From DASPJQ01 sp035299065 (lineage in GTDB: Bacteria; Bacteroidota; Bacteroidia; Flavobacteriales_D; UBA2798): DNA of 64,000 bases. Location: NCBI GenBank assembly GCA_035299065.1, contig DATGXI010000135.1:6088-70087 (forward strand), in the 5' to 3' direction. The notes below the pieces were generated by a model. The model did no database searches and was not told the DNA's origin. It was given only the letters and a program-made list of their open reading frames with translations. This document shows positions 1 through 8,030 of the stretch, piece by piece. The first letter of the stretch is position 1. Every line of letters starts with the position of its first letter. The translations under genes were made by a program, and so were the position numbers.

Positions 1-21
1 TAATTTAAGATTTAAGAAGTC
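1..21. repeat. Short intergenic TTTAAGA-type repeat
   Basis: The sequence AATTTAAGATTTAAGA occurs here (positions 3-17 approximately), again at about 23357-23372, and in a degenerate form at about 7962-7990. Each copy lies downstream of a minus-strand gene, so in transcript orientation each reads TCTTAAATCTTAAAT. Low complexity means chance similarity cannot be excluded for a single copy; three copies in the same relative position make a repeat family plausible. Confidence 0.4.
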
Positions 22-86
22 AGAAGTTTGATTGGTTTGAAAATGGTACCAACCCAACTTCTGAAATCAAAAATCAGATTTATTTT

Positions 87-617
87 CTACTGTTTTATAT
101 ACTGCACATGCATGTTCAATTTCACTTCATCACCTACCACAATTCCGCCAGTTTCGGTAACCATGCCAAAACTAATACCAAAATCCTTACGGTTTATTTT
201 TCCGGCCAATGAAAATCCTGCACGGGTGTTACCGTAAGCGTCTTTTGCAATTCCGCCAAATTCAACATCGAGCACAATTGGTTTGGTTACACCGCGCAGG
301 CTCAGGTTGCCATGTAATTTATATTCTTCGTCAGTTTTCTTTTCCATTTTGGTGCTGGTGAAAGTAAGTTTAGGATGGTTTTCTGCATCAAAAAAATCAC
401 CGGCTTTTAAGTGCCCGTCACGCTGCTCATTGTTGGTTGAAATCGAATTCACGTCAGCGCTAAAATCAATCCTGGCGGTTGTAAAATCATCGCCAGTTGT
501 TTCAACAGCCGAATCAAATTTGGTAAAATTTCCGCTTACGCTTGAAATCATCATGTGTTTTACCTTAAAGGTAACTTCTGAATGCATTGGGTCAATACCC
601 CATTTAGTTGTGCTCAT
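87..617 (-). CDS. YceI family protein
   Basis: 176 residues, full length for the YceI family, whose lipocalin-like barrel binds polyisoprenoid-type lipids. The N-terminal family signature is visible at residues 6-16 (WGIDPMHSEVT), followed by KHMMISSVSGNF; the second signature, around residues 103-122, contains LSLRGVTKPI. There is no signal peptide (MSTTKWG start), so a cytoplasmic form is expected. It is divergent from an HxlR regulator gene 118 bp away, an arrangement that suggests control by that regulator. A possible minus-strand -7 box TACATTTG lies at 653-660. The precise ligand cannot be told from sequence. Confidence 0.9.
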   Translation of the reverse strand: MSTTKWGIDPMHSEVTFKVKHMMISSVSGNFTKFDSAVETTGDDFTTARIDFSADVNSISTNNEQRDGHLKAGDFFDAENHPKLTFTSTKMEKKTDEEYKLHGNLSLRGVTKPIVLDVEFGGIAKDAYGNTRAGFSLAGKINRKDFGISFGMVTETGGIVVGDEVKLNMHVQYIKQ

Positions 618-662
618 ATTTGTTTTTTTAAATTATTTAATTGTATATACAACAAATGTATG

Positions 663-698
663 TACTTTTGCTATATATCCTATAGTTCTATACTTTTG
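663..698 (+). promoter_or_regulatory. Promoter of the HxlR gene
   Basis: TTTG at 667-670, then 20 bp, then TACTTTTG at 691-698, matching the Bacteroidota consensus TTTG-N19..21-TAnnTTTG. The start codon of the downstream gene is at 736, leaving a leader of about 30 nt. Confidence 0.6.
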
Positions 699-721
699 TA
701 TAGTGCTATACTTTAGGATAG
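688..721. promoter_or_regulatory. Candidate HxlR operator, two tandem dyads
   Basis: A perfect dyad CTATAC-TTTT-GTATAG (688-703) is followed 18 bp later by an imperfect copy CTATAC-TTTA-GGATAG (706-721). The first dyad covers the plus-strand -7 box at 691-698, as expected for autorepression. HxlR proteins bind as dimers to such dyads near their own and divergent target promoters; the assignment to the neighbouring regulator is inference from position. Confidence 0.55.
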
Positions 722-735
722 TAACTGATTAACAT

Positions 736-1098
736 ATGGTAACAAGAAAAAAGACAGTTGTAAAAGACAAAGAAACCTGCACGGGAGCCATTTTACCCGT
801 GCGCGATGCCCTTGATATATTGAGTGGAAAATGGAAACTACCCATTATTATAGCCCTTTCGTTTGGCAACAAGCGGTTTGGTCAACTGAAAAAGGAGGTG
901 CCGGGTATAACAGATAAAATGTTGTCAAAAGAGTTGCGTGACCTGGAAGTAAACCAGCTTGTGAAGCGAACGGTATACGATTCGGTTCCCGTTATTATTG
1001 AGTATTCAATGACGCCTTATGGAAAAACACTGGATGATGTAATTGAAGCCTTAAGGGAGTGGGGAAGCTTGCACCGCAAAAAGATTAAAGGGAAGTGA
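736..1098 (+). CDS. HxlR family winged-helix transcriptional regulator
   Basis: 120 residues, the usual HxlR length. The family core is clear: ALDILSGKWKLPII at about residues 22-35, the recognition-helix region FGQLKKEVPGITDKMLSKEL at about 49-68, and the wing with EYSMTPYGKTL near 91-101. A cysteine at residue 14 sits a few residues before the position of the redox-sensing Cys known in relatives, so redox sensing is possible but unproven. It is divergent from the YceI gene and has a tandem dyad over its own promoter, which suggests that it controls both itself and yceI. The inducing signal is unknown. Confidence 0.88.
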   Translation: MVTRKKTVVKDKETCTGAILPVRDALDILSGKWKLPIIIALSFGNKRFGQLKKEVPGITDKMLSKELRDLEVNQLVKRTVYDSVPVIIEYSMTPYGKTLDDVIEALREWGSLHRKKIKGK

Positions 1099-1120
1099 TG
1101 AAATTAATTATGTATTAATA

Positions 1121-1618
1121 TTATTTCTTCTTCGGAATTGACAATGAATTCCATTCTCCACTCTTGAGCTGTTTTGCATAAAATACAATTTGCCCAACAT
1201 GGTATGCGTAATGCGCCAGTTGCCTTAACACCGCATCCATCAACGACAAACCTTCGTTGCGTATGTAAATTGTTTCGGTTAATTCCTCAGGCTTTATGCT
1301 GTCCAATGCATCAAACAAACATTGCCAGCCCTCGTTCCATTTTTGCATAATGGCGGCTTTATCTTTTGGCGGGCTTACAAATTCCTCGTCACGTTTGCGC
1401 CATTTTTTTTCACCGTCTTCTTTCATGAAATTTGTCCAACGGCTTAACATATTGCCGTGCATATGCTGTATAATAATGGCAATGCTGTTTACGCTCTCAT
1501 CGTTCATAGGCACAAACAACTGGTTTGGGATTAGCTGTTCAATGGCCTTTTCGGCAAGTGCTTTGTAATTTTGAAATCTTTTTTTGGCGGTTGCAACAAA
1601 TTGTTCTTCTACTTTCAT
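1121..1618 (-). CDS. DUF1572 / DinB-superfamily protein
   Basis: 165 residues from the ATG at 1618; a longer in-frame reading to 1648 would overlap the upstream gene, whereas 1618 leaves 4 bp to its stop. The protein looks like a four-helix DinB-type bundle: IQHMHGNMLSRW near residues 51-62 and RQLAHYAYHVGQIVFYAKQL near 130-149 provide histidines at the positions used for metal binding in DinB-like families. DUF1572 proteins are common small cytosolic proteins in Bacteroidota, with suspected thiol-transferase or metal-dependent activity. No specific reaction can be assigned. Confidence 0.7.
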   Translation of the reverse strand: MKVEEQFVATAKKRFQNYKALAEKAIEQLIPNQLFVPMNDESVNSIAIIIQHMHGNMLSRWTNFMKEDGEKKWRKRDEEFVSPPKDKAAIMQKWNEGWQCLFDALDSIKPEELTETIYIRNEGLSLMDAVLRQLAHYAYHVGQIVFYAKQLKSGEWNSLSIPKKK

Positions 1619-1622
1619 GTTT

Positions 1623-2141
1623 TTAGTTTTGCATTGGTTCAAATACAATTACCATACTGGTGTTTTTTGAAGGGCGTTTGAATTTTCTCCAGTTTTTTTG
1701 AATATACACTGAATTTTCACGTTGCCGAACATGGCCTTTATCGTATTGTAAACTTTTTATTTTGCGTTCAGAATTTATTTCCAAATACGATGTCCAGCAG
1801 GCATGTACCTGACCATAACGAAAACCACGACCTTGCTCACTATAAAAAAGCGTATCGCCCCGTAGCCTGAATTGCATAAACCCTGAATTTAACCTGTAAA
1901 AAACATAGTTTCCCAAAGAGTCAATGGGCGCTACACGGTAATTTACCTGGCTGTCGGGCGAATAAGAAAAATCGCTGATTAAAGGCTTTTTATAAAAGTC
2001 TTTTTTGTAAAACGTTTGGTCAAAGTTTGTGCTGACCTGTGCTTTTCCTTCTTTGCTCAGGGTAATTGTAACATTGCTGGCGCATGCCTGTATACACAGT
2101 AAGCCAATCAGCCACCATCTATAAGTATAAAACCATTTCAT
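1623..2141 (-). CDS. Hypothetical secreted protein, possible lipoprotein
   Basis: 172 residues from the ATG at 2141, chosen because a signal-like N-terminus follows directly (KWFYTYRWWLIGLLCIQACAS). The Cys after IQA could be lipidated, but the lipobox is imperfect because Q occupies -2. The remainder is beta-rich and polar, with YRLNSGFMQFRLRGDTLFYS in the middle, and I recognise no domain. It ends 4 bp before the DUF1572 start and probably shares its transcript. Confidence 0.55.
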   Translation of the reverse strand: MKWFYTYRWWLIGLLCIQACASNVTITLSKEGKAQVSTNFDQTFYKKDFYKKPLISDFSYSPDSQVNYRVAPIDSLGNYVFYRLNSGFMQFRLRGDTLFYSEQGRGFRYGQVHACWTSYLEINSERKIKSLQYDKGHVRQRENSVYIQKNWRKFKRPSKNTSMVIVFEPMQN

Positions 2142-2263
2142 GTTATGGTGTAAAGAAAAGCGTTTTATGGTTGCCTGCATTTACCGTTAGCATCTAAAAG
2201 CGATTGATTTTTCATAAAAGATGTAAATTTTAAAAGTATCTTTTAACATACCAATAAAGCAAC

Positions 2264-2740
2264 CTATTTTCGATAGGTGCCAATTACTTTAGGAGCTTCA
2301 ACTTCGTAATCCTGTTTATTTTCTTTCCATGAAAGAATTTTGAACTCGGGTATTTTATACAGCCATTCTTCAGGCTCCCCATCCTCGTTACGCATATCCT
2401 GCTCAACTATTTTGCCCGTAAAATACCCGGTTACAATTAAACTATGGCCAAGCGAGTCGTTTTGTGGAAATTTTTTTGGTTCAATGGGCATTACCCAGGG
2501 GCCGTCATTGGTACCTGCACTTACGCCAATGTAATGAATAGGGCACAGGCAACCCCAGCCGGTTGAACGTACCACAAAAGGCATTTGCACTTTTTCCTTT
2601 TTTCCTTTTTTTGCGTTTTCAACCCGCTCGTTCAACCATGTTTTTACGCTGTCGCCCATGTCGGCATACGTTTGGATTTGGCCTATGCATTGTATGCTCA
2701 CAAATACAAAAGCAAATGTGCTTAAAAATTGACGAACCAT
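2264..2740 (-). CDS. Hypothetical secreted protein
   Basis: 158 residues from the ATG at 2740, preferred over a longer reading to 2800 because it begins directly with a signal peptide (MVRQFLSTFAFVFVSIQCIG). A TATATTTG -7 box on the minus strand at 2755-2762 lies inside the longer reading and supports the shorter start. A GWGCLCPIHY segment with closely spaced cysteines lies near residues 60-69, and the C-terminal half is charged. No family recognised; periplasmic or surface location is inferred from the signal peptide. Confidence 0.6.
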   Translation of the reverse strand: MVRQFLSTFAFVFVSIQCIGQIQTYADMGDSVKTWLNERVENAKKGKKEKVQMPFVVRSTGWGCLCPIHYIGVSAGTNDGPWVMPIEPKKFPQNDSLGHSLIVTGYFTGKIVEQDMRNEDGEPEEWLYKIPEFKILSWKENKQDYEVEAPKVIGTYRK

Positions 2741-2816
2741 TTTAGTTATTTGTCCAAATATAGAAAAAAACACTTCGTGTAGCCTGCCTTTTAGAATCAT
2801 AATTCATTCAATTTCC

Positions 2817-2824
2817 TATATTTG
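2817..2824 (+). promoter_or_regulatory. -7 box TATATTTG directly before the TPR gene
   Basis: TATATTTG matches the Bacteroidota -7 consensus and ends only 8 nt before the ATG at 2833, implying a leaderless or near-leaderless transcript. No good -33 TTTG is seen at the usual spacing, so this is a moderate call. Confidence 0.45.
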
Positions 2825-2832
2825 ATGTATCA

Positions 2833-4281
2833 ATGACCAGGCTATTTTTTATAAGTGTTTTTTTTCTGGCCATGGCCACATTGCGCGCACAAAACAACAA
2901 TGGCCTGTTTTTAACATGGCAAAATGCGGCTTTGGCTGACACGGTAAGGCTGCAGGCCTTGTCAGATCTCATTTGGCAGGATTACATAACCAGTAAACCC
3001 GATTCAGCCTTTGTGCTGGCAAAGCAGTTACATGATTTTGCAGTTTCAAAAAAGCATACCAGGTACATAATTGATGGTTTGAACCTGATGGGAAATGCCA
3101 TGTACACTACGGGTGCGTATAAAGAAGCATTGTTTTACCAGGAAAAAAACCTGGCCCTGTCCAAAAGGCACAAGAATAAATCGGCTATGTCAGCCGCATA
3201 TAGCAATTTGTCAAGTGTGGTTTACGAAACAGGTAATTATGCAAGAGCCCTGGAATACCAATACCAAAGCATGAAGCTTGATGAAGAGCTAAAGGATACA
3301 CTTGGTATTGCAACTTCACACAGTATTCTTGGTGTTATTTACCAGGCGCAAAAGCAATACAATAAAGCGCTTGTTCATTTCGAGAAGGCACTTGTGCTTG
3401 CTGAAAAAATTAAAAATGATTATACCATGGCCAGTGTGTTCACCAACATGGGTGCCGTATATGATATTTTGGGAGATAAGGAAAAAGCACATATTTATTA
3501 TGATAAAAGCATTGTGCTGTTTAAAAAACTTCAGGATGTAAGAGGTATTTTGGTTACCCAAAACAACATAGCACAGCTATATGCCTATAACCGTAATTTT
3601 GATGCTGCAATTAAACTTTTGCATGAATGCCTGGAACTTGGGGCTGAAGCGAACGACCAGGAAGGAATTTCCAACAGTGCCTATGTGATGGCTGATATTT
3701 ACCTGGATATGGAGCAATATGAGAAGGCCACTGAGTATGGAAATGCATCGTTGAAAATAGGAAAACAAATTGGGTCAATTCACCGGATTGCCGAAGCCGC
3801 CAAAGTATTGCATAAGTCATATAAGGCACTGAACAGGTATAAAGAGGCCCTTGAAATGCATGCTCTTTATATGAAAATGAATGATAGTTTATTTAGTATT
3901 GATGCCAAACGAAATGGTTTGCGGCAGGAGTTCAAGTACCTGTATGAAAAAAAGGCAGTTGCTGATAGTACAAGAGCGGCTGGTGAAGATCGCATTGCGC
4001 AGGCTAATTTGGGTCGAAAAAAAACGTTGCGTTATGCCCTATACTGGGCGGTTGGTTTGTTGTTTGTTTTCGGATTATTTATGTTTAATCGTTTAACCAC
4101 CGCACGTAAGCAACGTGATATTATAAAAAAACAAAAGGAGGAATCGGAACGTCAAAAACAAATCATTGAACAAAAGCAAAAGGAGGTTATTGATAGTATA
4201 TACTATGCAAGCCGTATTCAAAAGGCATTGATGACAAATGAAAAAACAATTGCAAAAGGCATTGAAAGGTTAATGAAATGA
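2833..4281 (+). CDS. TPR membrane sensor with SpoIIE-type linker but no phosphatase domain
   Basis: 482 residues: a signal peptide (1-19), about seven tetratricopeptide repeats (approximately 70-350, for example YNKALVHFEKALVLAEKI), one transmembrane helix near 396-418 (YALYWAVGLLFVFGLFMF), then a charged coiled coil. The C-terminus has DSIYYASRIQKALM, the helical linker that in many Bacteroidota proteins leads into a SpoIIE/PP2C phosphatase (RsbU type). Here the protein stops about 20 residues later, so no catalytic domain is present. The TPRs should be periplasmic and the coiled coil cytoplasmic. The stop overlaps the start of a paralog by 4 bp (ATGA), so the two are coupled. Confidence 0.8.
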   Translation: MTRLFFISVFFLAMATLRAQNNNGLFLTWQNAALADTVRLQALSDLIWQDYITSKPDSAFVLAKQLHDFAVSKKHTRYIIDGLNLMGNAMYTTGAYKEALFYQEKNLALSKRHKNKSAMSAAYSNLSSVVYETGNYARALEYQYQSMKLDEELKDTLGIATSHSILGVIYQAQKQYNKALVHFEKALVLAEKIKNDYTMASVFTNMGAVYDILGDKEKAHIYYDKSIVLFKKLQDVRGILVTQNNIAQLYAYNRNFDAAIKLLHECLELGAEANDQEGISNSAYVMADIYLDMEQYEKATEYGNASLKIGKQIGSIHRIAEAAKVLHKSYKALNRYKEALEMHALYMKMNDSLFSIDAKRNGLRQEFKYLYEKKAVADSTRAAGEDRIAQANLGRKKTLRYALYWAVGLLFVFGLFMFNRLTTARKQRDIIKKQKEESERQKQIIEQKQKEVIDSIYYASRIQKALMTNEKTIAKGIERLMK

Positions 4282-5900
4282 AAAAGGCTATTGTATACCT
4301 GCTTGCTGTTTTTTTGCTTTGCCTGCAAAATGTGCATGCTCAATCAGGTGCAGGTGATGTCCGTAAAATTGATTCATTGAAGTTACTGGTTAAGCATTCA
4401 AAAACGGATTCAGTAAAAATAAAGGCGCTGGTTGAATGGGACAACCTGATTTACATTTCCGAACCGGAAACCGACAAAAACCTATGCCTCCAAATAAAGA
4501 AAATATGTGAATACAATATTTCAAAAAATCCGGCTCCACGCATGTTTAAATTTTATTCATTAAACCTGGCATCAGCCTTGAATGGTTTGGGATTGTATTT
4601 TTTCAATAAAGGCGAATTGACCAGGGCCAGGCACCATCATGACAAGGCGCTTAGGTTGTTCAGTAACCTGAAAGATTCGCTTGGAATAGCCAAAACAATA
4701 AACAATATTGGAAACATTTATTATGAAACCGGAAACTACAGAGAGGCCATAAAGTTTCACAAAAAAAGTTATGCTATATTCAAGTCCAAAAACGAAAAGA
4801 CAATTTCAGCTATTGTACTCAATAACATTGCCAATGGCTATCAAAAAATGGGTAACCTTAAATTGGCTATAAAATACCACCACGAAAGTTTAAAACGGGC
4901 GGAATTAGATCGGGACCTTTCAGGTATGGCAACCTCTTACATTAGTATAGGAAGTGCTTATAAGGATGCAGGGATGCCGGGCAAAGCATTGGATTGCTTC
5001 AGTAAATCCCGGAAATTTGCGGTTAAAGCTCAAGACAAAGTAATGGAAGCAATGGCACTTAATTTTTTAGGAGGCCTGGCCCTTGATCAAAACGAAATTG
5101 AAAAAGCAATTTCTTATTATGATACTTGCCTGGTACTTTGGAAAAAATCGGGCAATGAAATGCGTGTAGCTTCAATTCTTGACAACATAGCTGCAGTTTA
5201 CATCCTGAAAAGGGATTTTGCGTTGGCTCAGGAATTTTGCAACAGGGCAGTTCAAATTCAGGAAAAGCATAACAATTGGTATGGGGCTTCTCAAGCTTAT
5301 GCTCGCCTGGCACAAATTTTTCTTGAGACAAAAAATTTAAAGGAAGCGCAGCGAAATGCTGAAAAAGCATTTGAACTTACCCAATTAACCCATGAAAAGT
5401 ACCAATTACTGGTTTGTTCTGAATTATTAATGGAAATTTATAAGCGGCAAAGCAACTATAAAAAGGCGCTTGAAATGCAGGAGTTGTTTGCCACCACCTC
5501 TGATAGTTTGCATGCCCGGGAATCACATGACGAAATAGTAAAACAGGAATTTAAGTATTACTATGATAAAAAAGCCACTACTGATAGTGTAAAAAGAGTT
5601 CAACGGATTTCCATTTTAAAGGCACAACTTAAGGCGGAAGAAACCCATCGTTACCTGTTGTATGGGGGAATTGCATTTGTTTTACTATTGGCTATTTTTA
5701 TCATTCACCGATTTAGGATCACCCAAAAGCAACGCATGTTAATCAGCCAGCAAAAAAGTGAAGTGGATGAGCAGAAGAAAATAATTGAAGAAAAGAACCG
5801 CGAAGTAATGGATAGTATTCATTATGCCAAACGTATTCAGGAGGCCCTACTTGCATCGCCAAGGTATATTGAACGTAACCTGGATCGTTTAAATAATTAG
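4278..5900 (+). CDS. Second TPR membrane sensor with SpoIIE-type linker but no effector
   Basis: 540 residues and the same architecture as the preceding gene: signal peptide ending near Ala21, eight or so TPRs (about 80-400, including YREAIKFHKKSYAIFKSK), a transmembrane helix near 458-474 (LYGGIAFVLLLAIFIIH), a coiled coil, and the terminal linker DSIHYAKRIQEALLA. It ends 19 residues after the linker, again without SpoIIE, histidine kinase or LytTR domain. Its start codon overlaps the previous stop. The stop overlaps the convergent downstream gene by 4 bp. A role as a sensor acting through a separate partner is inference. Confidence 0.8.
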   Translation: MKKAIVYLLAVFLLCLQNVHAQSGAGDVRKIDSLKLLVKHSKTDSVKIKALVEWDNLIYISEPETDKNLCLQIKKICEYNISKNPAPRMFKFYSLNLASALNGLGLYFFNKGELTRARHHHDKALRLFSNLKDSLGIAKTINNIGNIYYETGNYREAIKFHKKSYAIFKSKNEKTISAIVLNNIANGYQKMGNLKLAIKYHHESLKRAELDRDLSGMATSYISIGSAYKDAGMPGKALDCFSKSRKFAVKAQDKVMEAMALNFLGGLALDQNEIEKAISYYDTCLVLWKKSGNEMRVASILDNIAAVYILKRDFALAQEFCNRAVQIQEKHNNWYGASQAYARLAQIFLETKNLKEAQRNAEKAFELTQLTHEKYQLLVCSELLMEIYKRQSNYKKALEMQELFATTSDSLHARESHDEIVKQEFKYYYDKKATTDSVKRVQRISILKAQLKAEETHRYLLYGGIAFVLLLAIFIIHRFRITQKQRMLISQQKSEVDEQKKIIEEKNREVMDSIHYAKRIQEALLASPRYIERNLDRLNN

Positions 5901-6373
5901 TGTTTTTTTTTAAGCACAGCCCGATATCCGTAGGGTAATGCAGCGCAAACAATTACCGAAATAAGTAAGTGTTCAATGAAGCTGCCTAAAGACTTAATGG
6001 CAGGAATAATGGTAAACAAATCGTCTATTTCCACAAGAATTGTTTTCGGAATGCTTAGCAACACCAGGCAAAACATGAGCACAGCGGTTGTATAACCAAC
6101 CTGTGACCAGTAATAATGTACAGTGGGCCATTGCATACGTGTGTACATATGACACAATACTGCAATTGCACCATATAAAAAATAGCAAATAAAGGTCATT
6201 ATAATTCCCTGTGTAATAATGGTCATTGAAAAAGGATTGTCAAAAGGGAATAGTATCCAGCATAAATACAGGGTAGAAAAAACGGTAATGACCAGGCTTA
6301 TGAGAGCTGAAAGCTTTAAAATTTCCCTGGTGCCAAATCCGGTTATCCGTGTTTTATCTGGTTGGCTAAACAT
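5897..6373 (-). CDS. Hypothetical integral membrane protein, four helices
   Basis: 158 residues with about four hydrophobic helices, near 20-47, 54-77, 88-108 and 128-148, short loops and a basic C-terminus (VLKKKH). The fold could be Yip1-like, but no motif supports a firm assignment. It converges with the TPR gene and the two stop codons overlap (5897-5900). Confidence 0.6.
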   Translation of the reverse strand: MFSQPDKTRITGFGTREILKLSALISLVITVFSTLYLCWILFPFDNPFSMTIITQGIIMTFICYFLYGAIAVLCHMYTRMQWPTVHYYWSQVGYTTAVLMFCLVLLSIPKTILVEIDDLFTIIPAIKSLGSFIEHLLISVIVCAALPYGYRAVLKKKH

Positions 6374-6410
6374 AATTGGCTAAATTAAATGCATGAATCG
6401 TGTAAACTGC

Positions 6411-6437
6411 AAAAAAGTCGCAGTTTCCTGCGACTTT
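6411..6437 (-). terminator. Rho-independent terminator of the GAPDH gene
   Basis: Perfect 10-bp stem (6414-6423 with 6428-6437, AAAGTCGCAG) closed by a GAAA tetraloop on the minus strand and followed by a run of T (minus-strand reading). It lies 29 nt after the GAPDH stop codon. Confidence 0.85.
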
Positions 6438-6463
6438 CTCAATACTCATGTCTCAATACTCAA
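6437..6463 (-). repeat. 27-bp stop-proximal repeat, copy 1
   Basis: Read on the minus strand, TGAGTATTGAGACATGAGTA and flanks match positions 43746-43772 (plus strand) at 24 of 27 bases. In both places the element begins 2-6 nt after a stop codon and in the orientation of the gene that ends there. Internally it is a near-direct repeat of TGAGTA(T/G)TGAGA. Confidence 0.7.
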
Positions 6464-6465
6464 TA

Positions 6466-7929
6466 CTAGTAATAAACCAAACGGCTCACTTTTGTAATGT
6501 ATTTTGCCAAACGTAGTACTTGTTTGGTATAGCCAAACTCATTATCGTACCATACATACAATACGCAGTTTTTACCGTCAACTGATACAATGGTTGCATT
6601 GCTGTCAAACACACTGCAGCATGAATTTCCTACAATGTCAGAACTTACCAGCTCGGGGTCAATAGAATAGTTTATTTGATTTACCAGTTCGCTGTTTAAT
6701 GCAGCGTCTTTTATCAGGTCATTTATTTCATCACGGGTAACCGTTTTGTTCAATGTCAATGAAAGCACAGCCAATGATCCGTTTGGAATGGGAACACGCA
6801 CAGCATTTGCTGTTAATTTGTCTTTCAGTGAAGGAATACATTTAGTAACCGCTTTACCGGCTCCAGTTTCGGTAATTACCATGTTAATGGCAGCACTACG
6901 TCCCCTGCGTGAACTTTTGTGCATGTTGTCCAACAGGTTTTGGTCATTGCTATACGCGTGTACTGTTTCAACATGTCCTTTTTCAACGCCCAATTTTTGT
7001 TCAATTACCGAAAGCACGGTAGCAATGGCGTTGGTTGTACATGAAGCAGCGCTGTAAATGGTTTCGTTTTCTATGTCAAGTGTTTTGTGGTTTACACCGT
7101 AAACAATGTTTGGCACTTCTTTTCCTGGTGCGGTAAGCAATACTTTACTGATGCCTTTTGCCTGTAAATGTGCCTGCAGTGTTGCACGCTCTTTATATAC
7201 ACCTGTATTGTCAATCAATAAGGCATCGTTTATTCCGTATTGTGTATAATCAACATCTTGCGGATTTGACGCTTCAATCATTTTCACGGTTTGCCCGTTA
7301 ATGATAAGAGCTTTGTTTGCCAAATCTTCCACAATGGTTCCAGGGAATGTACCGTGAACCGAATCTCTGCGCATTAATGCAGCACGTTTAACAATGTCCT
7401 TATCACTTACTCCGCGGCTAACAATGGCACGCAAGCGCAACTGTTGTCCTTTACCCGCCTGTTTTACCAATTCACGCGCAGCAATACGTCCAATACGTCC
7501 AAAACCAAATAATACCACATCGCGCGGTATTAGTTTACTTTCAGGCTTACCAATATAGTTTGCCAGTTTATTTTTTAAAAAGTCATCTTTTGATTTGAAA
7601 TTGGCTTTTTCTGTTACCCATTCACGGGTAAGGCGGCCAATGTCAATTTTGCTTGGTGCCAAATCAGGAATGTTCATTAACGCACGGGCCAATTCAGCGG
7701 TGTCTTTTAAATCAATTGGTTTTTTTACCACATCCTGTGCGTAACGGTGTAGATTTAAAATATGCGACACGGTTACGTCAACCAGTGGATTGCGGAATAA
7801 AACCAGCTCAACTGATTTTTCAAACATTAGGTGGCCCACTGCGCTGATGATGTCAACCGCTGCTTTCTCCTGGGCAATGTAATCTTTTAAGAGAGATTCG
7901 TACTGTTGTGTTGTAGCTACTGTGCTCAT
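6466..7929 (-). CDS. gap: Glyceraldehyde-3-phosphate dehydrogenase, long form
   Basis: 487 residues against about 335 for classical GAPDH. Residues 1-135 are a helical N-terminal extension found in a long class of bacterial GAPDH; the catalytic enzyme follows with the NAD-binding GFGRIGR at 142-148 and the catalytic cysteine Cys297 in SAASCTTN, then ETVHAYSNDQNLLD. It catalyses the NAD(P)-dependent oxidation and phosphorylation of glyceraldehyde 3-phosphate in glycolysis, or the reverse. The gene is monocistronic, with a strong terminator behind it. Cofactor preference cannot be read reliably. Confidence 0.93.
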   Translation of the reverse strand: MSTVATTQQYESLLKDYIAQEKAAVDIISAVGHLMFEKSVELVLFRNPLVDVTVSHILNLHRYAQDVVKKPIDLKDTAELARALMNIPDLAPSKIDIGRLTREWVTEKANFKSKDDFLKNKLANYIGKPESKLIPRDVVLFGFGRIGRIAARELVKQAGKGQQLRLRAIVSRGVSDKDIVKRAALMRRDSVHGTFPGTIVEDLANKALIINGQTVKMIEASNPQDVDYTQYGINDALLIDNTGVYKERATLQAHLQAKGISKVLLTAPGKEVPNIVYGVNHKTLDIENETIYSAASCTTNAIATVLSVIEQKLGVEKGHVETVHAYSNDQNLLDNMHKSSRRGRSAAINMVITETGAGKAVTKCIPSLKDKLTANAVRVPIPNGSLAVLSLTLNKTVTRDEINDLIKDAALNSELVNQINYSIDPELVSSDIVGNSCCSVFDSNATIVSVDGKNCVLYVWYDNEFGYTKQVLRLAKYITKVSRLVYY

Positions 7930-7954
7930 GAAAATTTAAAGTTCAAAAACGTTT

Positions 7955-7992
7955 GTTATTTAATGATTTAAGATTTACTATTTAAAATTTGA
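7955..7992. repeat. AT-rich TTAAAT repeat between GAPDH and rpoD
   Basis: A degenerate copy of the TTTAAGATTTA repeat described at 1-21, located between the rpoD terminator and the GAPDH start. Composition is nearly pure A/T, so the family assignment is tentative. Confidence 0.3.
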
Positions 7993-8024
7993 GATCAAAA
8001 AAAAGCCACGATTTCTCATGGCTT
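7993..8024 (-). terminator. Terminator of rpoD
   Basis: Stem 8003-8011 with 8016-8024 (nine pairs, one G-U) closed by a GAAA tetraloop on the minus strand, followed by eight T in minus-strand reading. It starts 6 nt after the rpoD stop codon. Confidence 0.85.
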
Positions 8025-8030
8025 CTTTTT

